Origin: Acetobacter sp. CAG:977
GTDB taxonomy: Bacteria > Pseudomonadota > Alphaproteobacteria > CAAGCB01 > CAG-977
DNA: 64,000 bases
Direction of reading: 5' to 3'
NCBI GenBank assembly: GCA_000434295.1
Contig: HF994935.1
Span: 200,037 to 264,036 of the forward strand
Below are positions 33,599-42,485 of the stretch, piece by piece. The translations under genes and the position numbers were made by a program. The first letter of the stretch is position 1, and every line of letters begins with the position of its first letter. The notes under the pieces were generated by a model that had not been told where the DNA came from, searched no databases, and saw only the letters and a program-made list of their open reading frames with translations.

Positions 33599-34381
33599 AT
33601 GTTTAAACCTGTCGCAGCGTCCGTTTTGTTATTTTTGACGGCGGGGTGCGTTTTGTTTACCAATACGTCTTTGGAAACGGCGGATCAGACTTTATTTAAC
33701 CAGTCGGCAACAGAATATGATTTGCAACCTCCGCCGCCGGCAACCGTATTTGTCGGTTCCGAAACCGTTTATCAAAAAAATTATAAAATCAACGAACGCT
33801 TGGTCATTAAAAACGGCGAATCCGTCTTGCGCGTCAAAGCATATCGGAAACATAATTACATACATGCCAAAATGCGCTTGGAACAAGAACTGATCTTAAA
33901 ATCCAAAATCGAAGATTTTAAAATCAAACCGAAAGAATATCCGATCTACGGCATCTTAAATATGCGCGGCGAAACGTTTTTCGTTTTCGTCATTGATGCC
34001 AAAATGCGTTTTGTGACAAATTTGGACGGTGTCGTTCAACCGATTTTGCTTTACCATTCTTTGAAATCGCCCGAAAACAGGGTCAATATTATTTCTGATC
34101 CCATTTCCGTGTCGCCCAAAGGTGCTTATCTGACCCGTATCATGTCGTTTAGAGAAGAAAAAATACCTTCAACCGATTACGAAATTATCTATGAAGGAAT
34201 CAAAGACGGCAAAATTACCCTGTTTTATAAGTATGCCGTTCCGGGAACGAACGGCGGGAAAGGATCGTTTGATACTTATACGTATCCTTTAAATACGACG
34301 ATGCTGTCTTTAAAAGGCGTTTTATTCCGCGTATTGCGGGCAGACAACGAACAAATCGAACTTTTACCCGTACAGGATTAA
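33599..34381 (+). CDS. Predicted lipoprotein of unknown function
   Basis: The 260-residue protein starts with a lipoprotein signal (MFKPVAASVLLFLTAGC, lipid Cys at residue 17). Asn/Thr/Ser follow the Cys, so outer-membrane sorting is likely by the Lol +2 rule. The mature part is mostly beta strands (PATVFVGSETVYQKNYKIN, ITLFYKYAVPG) with no family I can name. The ATG at 33599 is preceded by TAGGGAG. A strong terminator follows, so it is a single-gene unit. Confidence 0.75.
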   Translation: MFKPVAASVLLFLTAGCVLFTNTSLETADQTLFNQSATEYDLQPPPPATVFVGSETVYQKNYKINERLVIKNGESVLRVKAYRKHNYIHAKMRLEQELILKSKIEDFKIKPKEYPIYGILNMRGETFFVFVIDAKMRFVTNLDGVVQPILLYHSLKSPENRVNIISDPISVSPKGAYLTRIMSFREEKIPSTDYEIIYEGIKDGKITLFYKYAVPGTNGGKGSFDTYTYPLNTTMLSLKGVLFRVLRADNEQIELLPVQD

Positions 34382-34409
34382 TCGGTAGGCGGGTGAACGT
34401 TCAATATTG

Positions 34410-34442
34410 AAAAAAGCGGCTTTGTTATAAGGCCGCTTTTTT
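34410..34442 (+). terminator. Terminator of the lipoprotein gene
   Basis: AAAAAGCGGC and GCCGCTTTTT form the stem around an 11-base loop, ending in a T run, 29 bases after the stop. Confidence 0.88.
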
Positions 34443-34465
34443 AATACGGGGTATTTAGGAAACAT

Positions 34466-34499
34466 AAAAAAGGGAGCGATAAATTCGCTCCCTTTTTTA
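34466..34499. terminator. Bidirectional terminator, serving glgP
   Basis: A perfect 13-base inverted repeat (A6-GGGAGCG / CGCTCCC-T6) with a seven-base loop lies 15 bases after the glgP stop. Confidence 0.9.
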
Positions 34500-34514
34500 T
34501 TTTGTCGCAGGATA

Positions 34515-36986
34515 TTACAGAACGGGTTTGACGTCCCAGATATCTTTGGCATATTCGGCGATCGTGCGGTCGCTTGAGAACTTGCCCGAGCGGGCGACGT
34601 TCAGGATGGCTTTTTCGCCCCAAGCAGCCTTGTTCAGGAAGTCTTTGCCGACTTTTGCCTGAATGTCGATATAAGAACCGAGATCCGCCAGCAACAAATA
34701 ATAGTCCGACGTCATGATGTTCTGGAAGATGGGCTTGAAGATGCCCTGTTCCGTCACCGAGAACATATTAGAGGACAAAGCGTCCATGATACGGCGGATG
34801 CGAACGTCCGAATTGTATAAATCCCAAGGCTTATGAGAGCCTTCTTCATGGATTTTTTTAACTTCGGGCGTTGTTAATCCGAACAGATAGAAGTTTTCAT
34901 GGCCGACTTCGTCACGGATTTCGATGTTGGCGCCGTCCAAAGTTCCGACGGTCAAGGCGCCGTTTAACGCGAACTTCATGTTCCCCGTACCGGAAGCTTC
35001 AAATCCGGCGGTGGAAATTTGTTCGGAAACATCGGCGGCGGGGAAGACCCGTTCGGCGATGGATACCTTGTAATCCGGGATAAAGACGACTTTCATCTGA
35101 TCTTTGACTTTGGGATTGTTGTTCACGACATTCGAGATGTTATTGAACAATTTAATGACCAGTTTTGCAAAGTCGTAGGAAGGAGCCGCTTTTCCGCCCA
35201 AAATGAACGTGCGCGGAGAAGGCAGGGTTAATCCGTCTTCGGTAATCAACAGGTAATTGTAGATGATGTTCAGCGCGTTTAACAACTGACGCTTATATTC
35301 ATGCATACGTTTAACCTGCACGTCGAACATGGAATTCGTATCGACGATATTTCCCGTGGTTTGCAGGATGATTTTTGCCAAACGTTCTTTGTTGTCTTTT
35401 TTGATGCGGAAGAAATTGCGGACGAATTCGGAATCCGTGGCATAGGGTTCCAGCTTTTTCAGATCCGTCAGCTTTGTAATCCACGAATCGCCGATTTTGG
35501 ACGTGATTAAGTCTGCCAATTCGGGGTTGGCGCTCAACAGCCAACGGCGCGGCGTAATGCCGTTTGTTTTGTTGTTGAAGCGTTCCGGCCACATTTCGTA
35601 GAAGTCCGGAGCCAAAGTTTTTTTGACCAATTCCGAATGGATGGCAGCGACGCCGTTGATGGAATGAGAACCGACAATTGCCAGATTACCCATACGGACT
35701 TTCTTTTCCGGACCTTCTTCGATGATGGACATGCGGCGCATTTTTTCAACGTTGCCCGGATAGAGTTTTCCGACTTTTTTCATCAGGTGGTCATTGATGT
35801 CATAGATAATGACCATGTGCCTGGGCACGACTTTTTCCAGCAGTTTGACGGGCCAACGTTCAAGAGCTTCGGGCAACAGGGTGTGGTTTGTGTAGCCCAT
35901 GGTTTTTTCCGTGATTTCCCAAGACGTATCCCAATCGAGACCGTGGACGTCCATCAAGACGCGCATCAGTTCGGCGATAGCCAAAGTCGGATGCGTATCG
36001 TTGAGTTGGATGGCTGCTTTTTCGGGCAGTTTGCGCAGATCCGTGTTTGTTTCCAGGAAGCGGCGCATAATATCGCTGATGGCGCAGGATACGAAGAAGT
36101 ACTGTTGCATCAGACGCAATTCCTTACCGGCTTCGACGGCGTCGGAGGGGTAAAGGACTTTGGAGATTGTTTCGGATTTGATTTTCTTTTCAACGGCTTT
36201 GATATAACCGCCTTCGTTAAAGGTTTTGATATCCAGTTCGTCGGAAGATCTGGCCGAGAACAAACGCAAATAGTTGACGGTTTTTCCGCCGTAACCGACG
36301 ATGGGCATGTCATAGGGAACGCCGATGATGGATTCGGCATCGACCCATCTGGGATTTCTTTTTCCGTTAACGTCTTCATAGACGACGCGTCCGTACATGG
36401 GGACGCGGCAAGCGCGGTCGCCGCGTTCGATTTGCCACGGGGAGGAACGGTCGAGCCAAGAATCGGCGCGTTCTTTTTGATAACCGTTTTCAAAATACTG
36501 TTTGAACAAACCGAACTGATAATTGATGCCGTAACCGTATCCGGGCAGACCGAGCGTTGCCATGGAATCGATAAAGCAGGCGGCCAATCGTCCCAAGCCG
36601 CCGTTTCCCAAAGCGGGATCGTATTCGCAATCGATGACGTCACGCAGGGGGATGGGGTTATCGAGCTTAACCTGATCGATCAGGTCATGGATGCCCAGAT
36701 TGTCGAGGTTGTTGACCAAAGAGCGCCCCAACAGGTATTCAACGGACAGGTAATAGACTCTTTTGGGGTCGACTTTTGAGTATCTGGCGGCGGTTTCGAA
36801 CATTTGATCCGTTGCGATTTCGCGAACGGCCAGAGCCAAAGCCGTGAACAAATCGTCCTTAGAGGCTTCCGAGACCTGTTTGCACAAATCATACTTTAGC
36901 AGGCGTTCCATTTTTTCGGCGATGACCTCGGCGGTCACTTCCTTACGAATGGCGGTAGGCTTAGTTTCGGTCGCTTTTTTCGTCAC
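34515..36986 (-). CDS. glgP: Glycogen/maltodextrin phosphorylase
   Basis: A full-length (823-residue) GT35 phosphorylase that releases glucose-1-phosphate from alpha-1,4-glucans. The PLP Lys is in EASGTGNMKFALNGALTVGT (short: GTGNMKFALNGALT). The N-terminal half shows YYLSVEYLLGRSL, LGNGGLGRLAACFIDSMA and YGINYQFGLF. An AMP/phospho-regulatory N-terminus is not evident. The start is GTG at 36986, with GGAGG nine bases upstream; a longer frame reaching 37148 would cross the promoter region and is rejected. With malQ at 59200 it forms a glycogen/maltodextrin breakdown route, although the two are not adjacent. Confidence 0.95.
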   Translation of the reverse strand: MTKKATETKPTAIRKEVTAEVIAEKMERLLKYDLCKQVSEASKDDLFTALALAVREIATDQMFETAARYSKVDPKRVYYLSVEYLLGRSLVNNLDNLGIHDLIDQVKLDNPIPLRDVIDCEYDPALGNGGLGRLAACFIDSMATLGLPGYGYGINYQFGLFKQYFENGYQKERADSWLDRSSPWQIERGDRACRVPMYGRVVYEDVNGKRNPRWVDAESIIGVPYDMPIVGYGGKTVNYLRLFSARSSDELDIKTFNEGGYIKAVEKKIKSETISKVLYPSDAVEAGKELRLMQQYFFVSCAISDIMRRFLETNTDLRKLPEKAAIQLNDTHPTLAIAELMRVLMDVHGLDWDTSWEITEKTMGYTNHTLLPEALERWPVKLLEKVVPRHMVIIYDINDHLMKKVGKLYPGNVEKMRRMSIIEEGPEKKVRMGNLAIVGSHSINGVAAIHSELVKKTLAPDFYEMWPERFNNKTNGITPRRWLLSANPELADLITSKIGDSWITKLTDLKKLEPYATDSEFVRNFFRIKKDNKERLAKIILQTTGNIVDTNSMFDVQVKRMHEYKRQLLNALNIIYNYLLITEDGLTLPSPRTFILGGKAAPSYDFAKLVIKLFNNISNVVNNNPKVKDQMKVVFIPDYKVSIAERVFPAADVSEQISTAGFEASGTGNMKFALNGALTVGTLDGANIEIRDEVGHENFYLFGLTTPEVKKIHEEGSHKPWDLYNSDVRIRRIMDALSSNMFSVTEQGIFKPIFQNIMTSDYYLLLADLGSYIDIQAKVGKDFLNKAAWGEKAILNVARSGKFSSDRTIAEYAKDIWDVKPVL

Positions 36987-37122
36987 TTTTACAGTCCTCC
37001 GTGATGTGAGAAAAATACTTTTGTACGGGTTGCATATCACAGTTTGCCCGATAAAGTAAGAAAAAAATAAAACGGAAAGCGGGAAAACCCGTTGATTACA
37101 GGAGCATTTTTTCAAAAAAACA

Positions 37123-37151
37123 TTGATTTTTCGTCTAAAATCGTCCATAAA
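37123..37151 (+). promoter_or_regulatory. Possible promoter for the helicase-nuo transcription unit
   Basis: TTGATT (37123-37128), a 17-base spacer, and CATAAA (37146-37151) lie 57 bases before the ATG at 37209. No other clear promoter was seen before nuoA. Confidence 0.4.
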
Positions 37152-37208
37152 ATAGAGCGGTCGCTTTTGGCAAAGAACGCTGTGATCAACGTGTTAAGGA
37201 GACCTTTT

Positions 37209-39038
37209 ATGACATCCGGAACGTATTCGGCGCAAATGAGAACGGAAGAAAAAATATATGCCCGCAAATTAATGGCCGTTTATGCCAAGCCGTTCGGCGT
37301 TTTGGCAGAGCATGCTTTGTCGGATTTGACGGCATACAATACTTTTTTTGACGAAAAACAGCTGGATACCTATTTGTCGGACGGCATTCGCCGCATACTG
37401 ACGCCTTCGGACAAATTAAAGCTTACGCCGGGCGGCGTGAACAGAACCGGAATGTACATAGCGTCTCAGATCAGGCAGGAAATGGCTGCGCATCCCGAAT
37501 TGTGCCCCAGCGTCGTTCGTGACGGCAAACGGTTGTTTACCGCGCCGGATTTGGTTCAGGCGGAACAGGATATTGTCGAAGCGGCAAAAAGAATGTCTTT
37601 ACGCAAAGTGCCGTATTTTCGCGCGGATCAGGATTTGACGGATATTGCTGACGATTTTTCTGTGTTTTGGAACAGCGCTCAGGGATTTTCGCGGTCAAAA
37701 GATTTGGACAAAGCGATGGCTTCCATTTTGGAACCCGGGGACTTGCGCCTGATTAACGGCCCTCCCGGAGCGGGAAAGTCCGGATTGTGCGCCGGTCTGG
37801 CGTATTGTATGTTGGCACATATGGATACGCCTCCGACATTTATTACGACGGCGCCTTCGGATAAAGCGGCTGCCGCGATACATGCCGACGTACAGTTTGC
37901 GGCTTCCGCATTGGACGATAAATGGCCGGAACAGTCTCAGGTTCAGGGAATGCCCTTGAAAGATTTGATTAACCGCATGAACGAAGGTTTTGTCGAACCG
38001 GGGACGGTAATCATCGTTGACGAAGCGGGGCTGATGGGCACGCGCGAAATGGCGCAGTTCATTACGGCGGCGGACAAGACGCATGCGAAACTGTTTATGT
38101 TGGGAGACAACCGTCAAATTCCGCCTTTGCCTGCAGGCAACGGATTTGATTTGATTATCAATCACGTTCCCGAAGCCAGTATCTATAATGTAACGCGCAT
38201 ATTGCGTCAAAGGACGCCCGGAGAAGCCAAGGCATCGTCTTGGATTCGCGAAGGTCATGCCGAAAAAGCATTGGATTTTTATGCCATGCAGCGTTATCCC
38301 GACGGCTCCAAAGCATTACGCTTTCATGACGATGCCAAAAGCGTGTACGACAGCCTGACAAAGGATTATGTTGAATTTGTAACGTCTTCCGATACGCAAT
38401 CGATGTCTTCGGTTGTTTTGGCGATTGACGAAAGATCGGCGCAGACGTTGAATGACGAATTGCGCGAGGGATTGAAGAAAGCCGGCGTGATCCGCAAAGC
38501 GCGCGACGTTTACGGCGAAGGCGACACGGTAACGGAACTCGGTCTCGGCGACGCCGTTATGTTCACCGGGAAGGTTGCAGGGAACGACGGTCGGAACACT
38601 GAAACCGTCAATCCCGGGACGACGGCGCGGGTTGTGGATATTCGCGGCGGTCGTTTGGGGTTGATGTTGGACGGCAAGAAAAAACGCATTTATATTCCCG
38701 AAGAAAAATCGAGCATACTGCGTTATTCATGGGCATTACCGCTGTATGTGGCGCAAGGAGTTTCCCGTGATCGCGCTTTTTTTGCGATTGACCGTTCCGG
38801 GGGACTTGATTTGGCGAAAGGTCTTGTCGGATTTACGCGCCATACGGAACAATTGTCGGCATATATTTCGCGGGAAGCGTATCCAAGTCATAAAGAATTG
38901 GCTAAGGAAATGTCGGTATTTTTGTCGCGCAAGCCCGTCATAAAGGACTATGCGGATCTAAAGCCTGCGGAGCGCAAGGGATCGGGATTGGCGCAAAGCG
39001 TTGCCGCGTCGTTTGCGTCGTCGGATCGGGAACGCTGA
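37209..39038 (+). CDS. Superfamily 1 helicase-like ATPase (TraA/RecD-like), without relaxase domain
   Basis: The 609-residue protein has Walker A NGPPGAGKSGLCAG (about 183-195), Walker B VIIVDEAGLMG (about 268) and the motif III region LGDNRQIPPLPAGNGFD, as in the conjugative relaxase-helicase TraA and RecD2. The C-terminal end has LYVAQGVSRDRAFFAIDR, which matches the motif V/VI region of TraA-like proteins. The N-terminal 150 residues are unlike a relaxase: no HUH motif or catalytic Tyr cluster is seen. The start at 37209 follows AAGGAGACC. It has no conjugation neighbours and is followed within 13 bases by an unknown gene. It may be a housekeeping or DNA-processing helicase of this lineage, or a relic of a mobile element. 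Confidence 0.75.
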   Translation: MTSGTYSAQMRTEEKIYARKLMAVYAKPFGVLAEHALSDLTAYNTFFDEKQLDTYLSDGIRRILTPSDKLKLTPGGVNRTGMYIASQIRQEMAAHPELCPSVVRDGKRLFTAPDLVQAEQDIVEAAKRMSLRKVPYFRADQDLTDIADDFSVFWNSAQGFSRSKDLDKAMASILEPGDLRLINGPPGAGKSGLCAGLAYCMLAHMDTPPTFITTAPSDKAAAAIHADVQFAASALDDKWPEQSQVQGMPLKDLINRMNEGFVEPGTVIIVDEAGLMGTREMAQFITAADKTHAKLFMLGDNRQIPPLPAGNGFDLIINHVPEASIYNVTRILRQRTPGEAKASSWIREGHAEKALDFYAMQRYPDGSKALRFHDDAKSVYDSLTKDYVEFVTSSDTQSMSSVVLAIDERSAQTLNDELREGLKKAGVIRKARDVYGEGDTVTELGLGDAVMFTGKVAGNDGRNTETVNPGTTARVVDIRGGRLGLMLDGKKKRIYIPEEKSSILRYSWALPLYVAQGVSRDRAFFAIDRSGGLDLAKGLVGFTRHTEQLSAYISREAYPSHKELAKEMSVFLSRKPVIKDYADLKPAERKGSGLAQSVAASFASSDRER

Positions 39039-39050
39039 GGAGACCGTTGA

Positions 39051-39476
39051 ATGGAAGAGACTCAGATTTTTGAATTTGACAAAGTTCAAACGGCATCGCC
39101 GAAGATAGCGGAAGCCTATATTTATTTAAAACAGTTGGATGCCGTGACCGAAGTTTCGCAAGGGGATGATTTGGAGCGTCTGACGTCGAAGTTGGGGGCG
39201 GTTTTCGGTTTGGCGGCGCGGATAAAAGCATGTTTATGCGATTATTTGGGGCTTGAATACGCGGAAGAGGCCGTTCCCGGGACGCTTGCGTCGGAGATTT
39301 TTTCGATTTTGTCATCCGTGTCGGATGAAGCCTTTATCAAGGATGCTTCCGGCACGTTGTCCGCAGCCGAATTGAAAGATCGCCTTCATGCATCGGATAT
39401 TTTGGCGTCGCGCCTTCCTTTTATGATAGCGGGGCTTGACGCGGGCGAAGATTTGAGCGAAAACAGAAATATGTAA
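39051..39476 (+). CDS. Unknown small acidic protein
   Basis: A 141-residue acidic helical protein (MEETQIFEFDKVQTASPKIAEAY) with no known motif. It is 12 bases after the helicase stop, probably in the same transcript. A good GAGGAGACC-like site precedes it. Confidence 0.65.
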   Translation: MEETQIFEFDKVQTASPKIAEAYIYLKQLDAVTEVSQGDDLERLTSKLGAVFGLAARIKACLCDYLGLEYAEEAVPGTLASEIFSILSSVSDEAFIKDASGTLSAAELKDRLHASDILASRLPFMIAGLDAGEDLSENRNM

Positions 39477-39494
39477 TTTTTTTAAGGTGTTTTT

Positions 39495-39836
39495 ATGGTC
39501 GCGACGCAAACAGGACCCGAACAGGAAGGATTTTACGATATATTGCAAAACGGCGCGGGAGATTTGCTGATTTCCATCCGTGCGCGGGCGGGAGAACCCG
39601 AGAATCCCCGTATTGTTTATGACGGGGGGAAACATGCTTTGCTGTACAGGCAACAGGGTTTTTCGATTACGCTTGATTTTATTCACCCTGATGCGCGTGC
39701 ACCTTTGGCGCATGCCGAATCAGTATTGATTGTCGAATTTGAAGGCGATGAAGTGATGAGGGAATATGAAGTTCCCGTCCGTTTTGTAAAGAAGCTGCCG
39801 TTATCGCCGGAAAATCTGCCGACGTTGCCGCAATAA
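39495..39836 (+). CDS. Unknown small protein before nuoA
   Basis: A 113-residue protein, mostly beta (GDLLISIRARAG, ARIVYDGGKHALLYRQQG-like strands), containing a Cys-free core and a Pro-rich end. No family recognised. The gap of 18 bases after the gene before and 40 bases before nuoA suggests one transcript. Confidence 0.6.
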   Translation: MVATQTGPEQEGFYDILQNGAGDLLISIRARAGEPENPRIVYDGGKHALLYRQQGFSITLDFIHPDARAPLAHAESVLIVEFEGDEVMREYEVPVRFVKKLPLSPENLPTLPQ

Positions 39837-39876
39837 GGCGGCTTGTTTTTCGGCATTTTTAGAAGGGTTCCCTGAA

Positions 39877-40257
39877 ATGGAAGATGCCGTACACATGTAT
39901 TTTTATTATCTTCTTTTTTTTGTAACGGCTTTGCTGTTAAGTGCCGCGGCGTTGAAGTTTTCTTTTTTTATGTCGCGTGTTTTTTCACGGATGCAAAGGG
40001 AATATCCCGATCGAAAAGAACCGTATGCGGGCGGTTTTCCTGCATTGCAACGCGGGAAAAAGGCGTTTCCCGTCCGATTTGCGACGATATCGTTGCTGTT
40101 TGTTTTGTATAATGCGGAAATATTGTTATTGCTGCCGTGGGCGGCATCTTTGCGGATGACGGGGCGGAGCGGTTTTGTATGCGCTTTTGTTTATTTTGTC
40201 TTTTGGGCTGTTGCGTATGCGTATGAATATAAGAAAGGGGCGTTGGACTGGAAATGA
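39877..40257 (+). CDS. nuoA: Complex I subunit A, divergent
   Basis: The 126-residue protein has the three NuoA helices and the family EPYAGGFPAL (usual PYECG) and VLYNAEILLLLPWA region. The important acidic pair D79/E81 of the E. coli protein aligns as N79/E81, so one acidic residue of the quinone-to-proton link is lost, and the loop Cys of the PYECG motif is Ala. The start ATG follows AAGGGTTCCCTGAA. Its stop overlaps nuoB by four bases. Confidence 0.88.
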   Translation: MEDAVHMYFYYLLFFVTALLLSAAALKFSFFMSRVFSRMQREYPDRKEPYAGGFPALQRGKKAFPVRFATISLLFVLYNAEILLLLPWAASLRMTGRSGFVCAFVYFVFWAVAYAYEYKKGALDWK

Positions 40258-40721
40258 GAGGGGATGTCGGGCGCGGCGCAAAGGAAAGTTTATTCAAACG
40301 TGCGTATCGTTCGGTTTCGGATTGGGCGGACAGAAATTCTGTTAATGTATATGTTTTTGATTGCGGGTGTTGTTTTTCGGGACGTTCGCCGGGTTCGGTG
40401 ATTTCATCGGAAAGCGAGGGGATATCATATGTATTTTCTCCGAGACAGGCGGATGTTTTGGCAATATTCGGGGCATTAAGCCGCAAATCGGCGCCGTTGT
40501 TAAGAAGGATATACGAACAGATGCCCAATCCCCGCGGAGTAATAGCAGCCGGTTCATGTGCGAGCGGCGGGGGTATTTTTGCGGATTCTTATGCAACGGT
40601 GCCGGATATTTCAAGCATTGTTCCGGTAGATGTTTATATTTGCGGCTGTCCCGTATCTCCGATAGAATTTCAATCGGCGGTTAAAAGTTTGTTTGCCGCG
40701 AAAGTTTCGGAGCAAGATTAA
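40254..40721 (+). CDS. nuoB: Complex I subunit B (N2 cluster)
   Basis: A 155-residue NuoB carrying the N2 [4Fe-4S] cluster. The ligands are visible: the tandem Cys in FDCGCCFSG, the third Cys in AAGSCASGGG and the fourth in CGCPVSPIE. NuoB passes electrons to quinone. The N-terminal segment is shorter and more divergent than usual (FGLACC normal, FDCGCC here). It overlaps nuoA by four bases. Confidence 0.9.
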   Translation: MRGDVGRGAKESLFKRAYRSVSDWADRNSVNVYVFDCGCCFSGRSPGSVISSESEGISYVFSPRQADVLAIFGALSRKSAPLLRRIYEQMPNPRGVIAAGSCASGGGIFADSYATVPDISSIVPVDVYICGCPVSPIEFQSAVKSLFAAKVSEQD

Positions 40722-40722
40722 G

Positions 40723-41319
40723 ATGGCAGGTCTTCACGAAGTTTTTTTGCAAACGCCCGAAGAATTGTCGAAATATATTTCTTTGAGATTTGCGCCTCAG
40801 GATATTTCGTCTTCGGTTGTCAGCCGCGGGGAACTGACTTTGACGGTTATTCGGTCTGTTTTATTGAAGCTGATGCAATTTTTAAGGGATGATTCTTCTT
40901 GTCGTTTTGTTAGGCTGACGGACATAACGTGTGCGGATTATCCCGAACGTTCGGAACGTTTTGAGATTGTGTATCATTTACACAGTTTGCGTCATAACCG
41001 CCGTATCAGGGTAAAGCTGATGACGGACGGGGAATTGCCGGTCAGTTCGATTTGCGGGCTGTATCCGTCGGCTGTTTGGTATGAACGCGAGATATGGGAT
41101 ATGTTTGGCGCCGTATTTTCGAATCATCCCGACATGCGCGGTATTTTAACAGATGAAGAATTTAAAGCGTGTCCGTTAAGGAAAGATTATCCCTTTTTCG
41201 GGCGCGAAAATTTGAGTTATGAAGTTTCCCGTTCGGCTTTTGTAAGCCGACCGAAGCCCGGTATAAAGTATAAGAATCGCAGCAGTTATGTTGATTTAAA
41301 CGGAAGGTCCGGCGGATGA
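40723..41319 (+). CDS. nuoC: Complex I subunit C
   Basis: The 198-residue 30-kDa subunit, with the family segment WYEREIWDMFGAVFSNHPDMRGILTDE (short: YEREIWDMFGAVFSNHP) and CPLRKDYPFFGRENLSYEV. The start ATG at 40723 follows nuoB's stop by one base. A longer frame begins at 40693 inside nuoB and is rejected. It is one of the better-conserved subunits here. Confidence 0.92.
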   Translation: MAGLHEVFLQTPEELSKYISLRFAPQDISSSVVSRGELTLTVIRSVLLKLMQFLRDDSSCRFVRLTDITCADYPERSERFEIVYHLHSLRHNRRIRVKLMTDGELPVSSICGLYPSAVWYEREIWDMFGAVFSNHPDMRGILTDEEFKACPLRKDYPFFGRENLSYEVSRSAFVSRPKPGIKYKNRSSYVDLNGRSGG

Positions 41320-42485
41320 GCGGATACGAAGACGGATTTTTTATGAACATAGGACCTTTGCCGTCATACGGCGGCGGCTTGTGTCGGATTGTTGCGGAAT
41401 TGGACGGAGAACGCATTGTTCGGGCGGATCCGCATATAGGCTATATGCACAAGGGGATAGAAAAGCTGTTGGAGACGTGCGGGGTGATGCAGGGGATATG
41501 CATCAGCGGGCGTTTAAATTATGCTTTTGCAAGCTCGTGCGAATATCCTTATGTATTGGCGGTAGAAAAGCTGATGGGGATCAAGGTTCCCGATCGAGCG
41601 GCGTATTTGCGATCGATGGTTTCGGAAATGGAACGGATAGCGTCGCATTTTTGCGCGTTGTCGAGATGTGCGGCGGATTGCGGATCCTTTTCGGCGTTAC
41701 GGGTTTCGAACGAGGTTTGTGAAGTTTTATTTTCTTTTTTTTCGCGGGTAACCGGTCTCGGGCGTGCGTCGGGTTATTTTTGCCCCGGCGGTGTCAAGAA
41801 AGACATACCGCAGAATCTTTTGGACAGGGCGGCGTTTTGGATAGAGCGCAAATTGCCGTCCAAAATAAAAGACATTGAACGTTTAAGCATACGCAACCGC
41901 ATATTTAAATCCCGAACGGAAGGGATCGGCGTTATTGAAGAAGAAGATGCGGTTTCGTACGGTTTTAGCGGAGTAAATTTACGGGCATGCGGAGTTAGTT
42001 TTGATTTGCGCCGCAACGAGCCGTATGACGCTTACAAGAATTTGGAATTCAGCGTTCCCGTAGGTTATTCGGGCGATGCGTATACGCGGAATTTATTGAG
42101 GGTTATGGAAATCAGACAGTCGGCGGCATTGGTTCTTCAGGCGATATCCAAGATGCCTGCCGGAGAAGTTCTTGCGCCTCAAATGAGGCTTTTGGTTGAT
42201 CGCGGAGACGGTTCCGTAGAATCTGAAGGAAGCAGGTTTAAGCTGTTGTCGGAAGGATATCCTTTGACGGCGGGCGAAGTTTATGTTCCGACGGAAGCGC
42301 CTTGGGGAGAAATGGGCGTTTATTTGGTTTCCCGCGGCGGGGTAATGCCGTACCGCTGTCGGTACCGTTCGGCAGGATTTGCACATTTACAGGCGGTTCC
42401 GAAGCTTTTGTGCGGATTGACGCTGTCGGATATCGGACCTGTCATATCTTCATTGGACATCAGCATGACGGAGGCGGACAGGTGA
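41316..42485 (+). CDS. nuoD: Complex I subunit D (49-kDa), quinone-site His lost
   Basis: A 389-residue 49-kDa subunit, with HIGYMHKGIEKL, YPYVLAVEKLMGI, ERIASHFCALSRC and APWGEMGVYLVS. The quinone-binding loop that reads GPQHPSTHG in Thermus reads GPLPSYGGG (residues 13-21), so the His that hydrogen-bonds quinone is absent. RPGGV is CPGGV. The Tyr of the second quinone loop is kept (GRLNYAF). Start ATG overlaps the nuoC stop. Confidence 0.9.
   Translation: MSGYEDGFFMNIGPLPSYGGGLCRIVAELDGERIVRADPHIGYMHKGIEKLLETCGVMQGICISGRLNYAFASSCEYPYVLAVEKLMGIKVPDRAAYLRSMVSEMERIASHFCALSRCAADCGSFSALRVSNEVCEVLFSFFSRVTGLGRASGYFCPGGVKKDIPQNLLDRAAFWIERKLPSKIKDIERLSIRNRIFKSRTEGIGVIEEEDAVSYGFSGVNLRACGVSFDLRRNEPYDAYKNLEFSVPVGYSGDAYTRNLLRVMEIRQSAALVLQAISKMPAGEVLAPQMRLLVDRGDGSVESEGSRFKLLSEGYPLTAGEVYVPTEAPWGEMGVYLVSRGGVMPYRCRYRSAGFAHLQAVPKLLCGLTLSDIGPVISSLDISMTEADR

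Noticed and set aside
35637..36779. Open frame of 380 codons on the plus strand opposite glgP
   Set aside because: It is antisense to a well-conserved phosphorylase, has no known motif and is a by-product of that gene's codon use.
36987..37148. N-terminal extension of glgP
   Set aside because: The extra residues are unlike the family, and the GTG at 36986 has a strong GGAGG site.
42302..42481. Longer nuoE reading frame upstream
   Set aside because: It overlaps nuoD by 180 bases; the GTG at 42482 gives the usual GTGA overlap and the right protein length.
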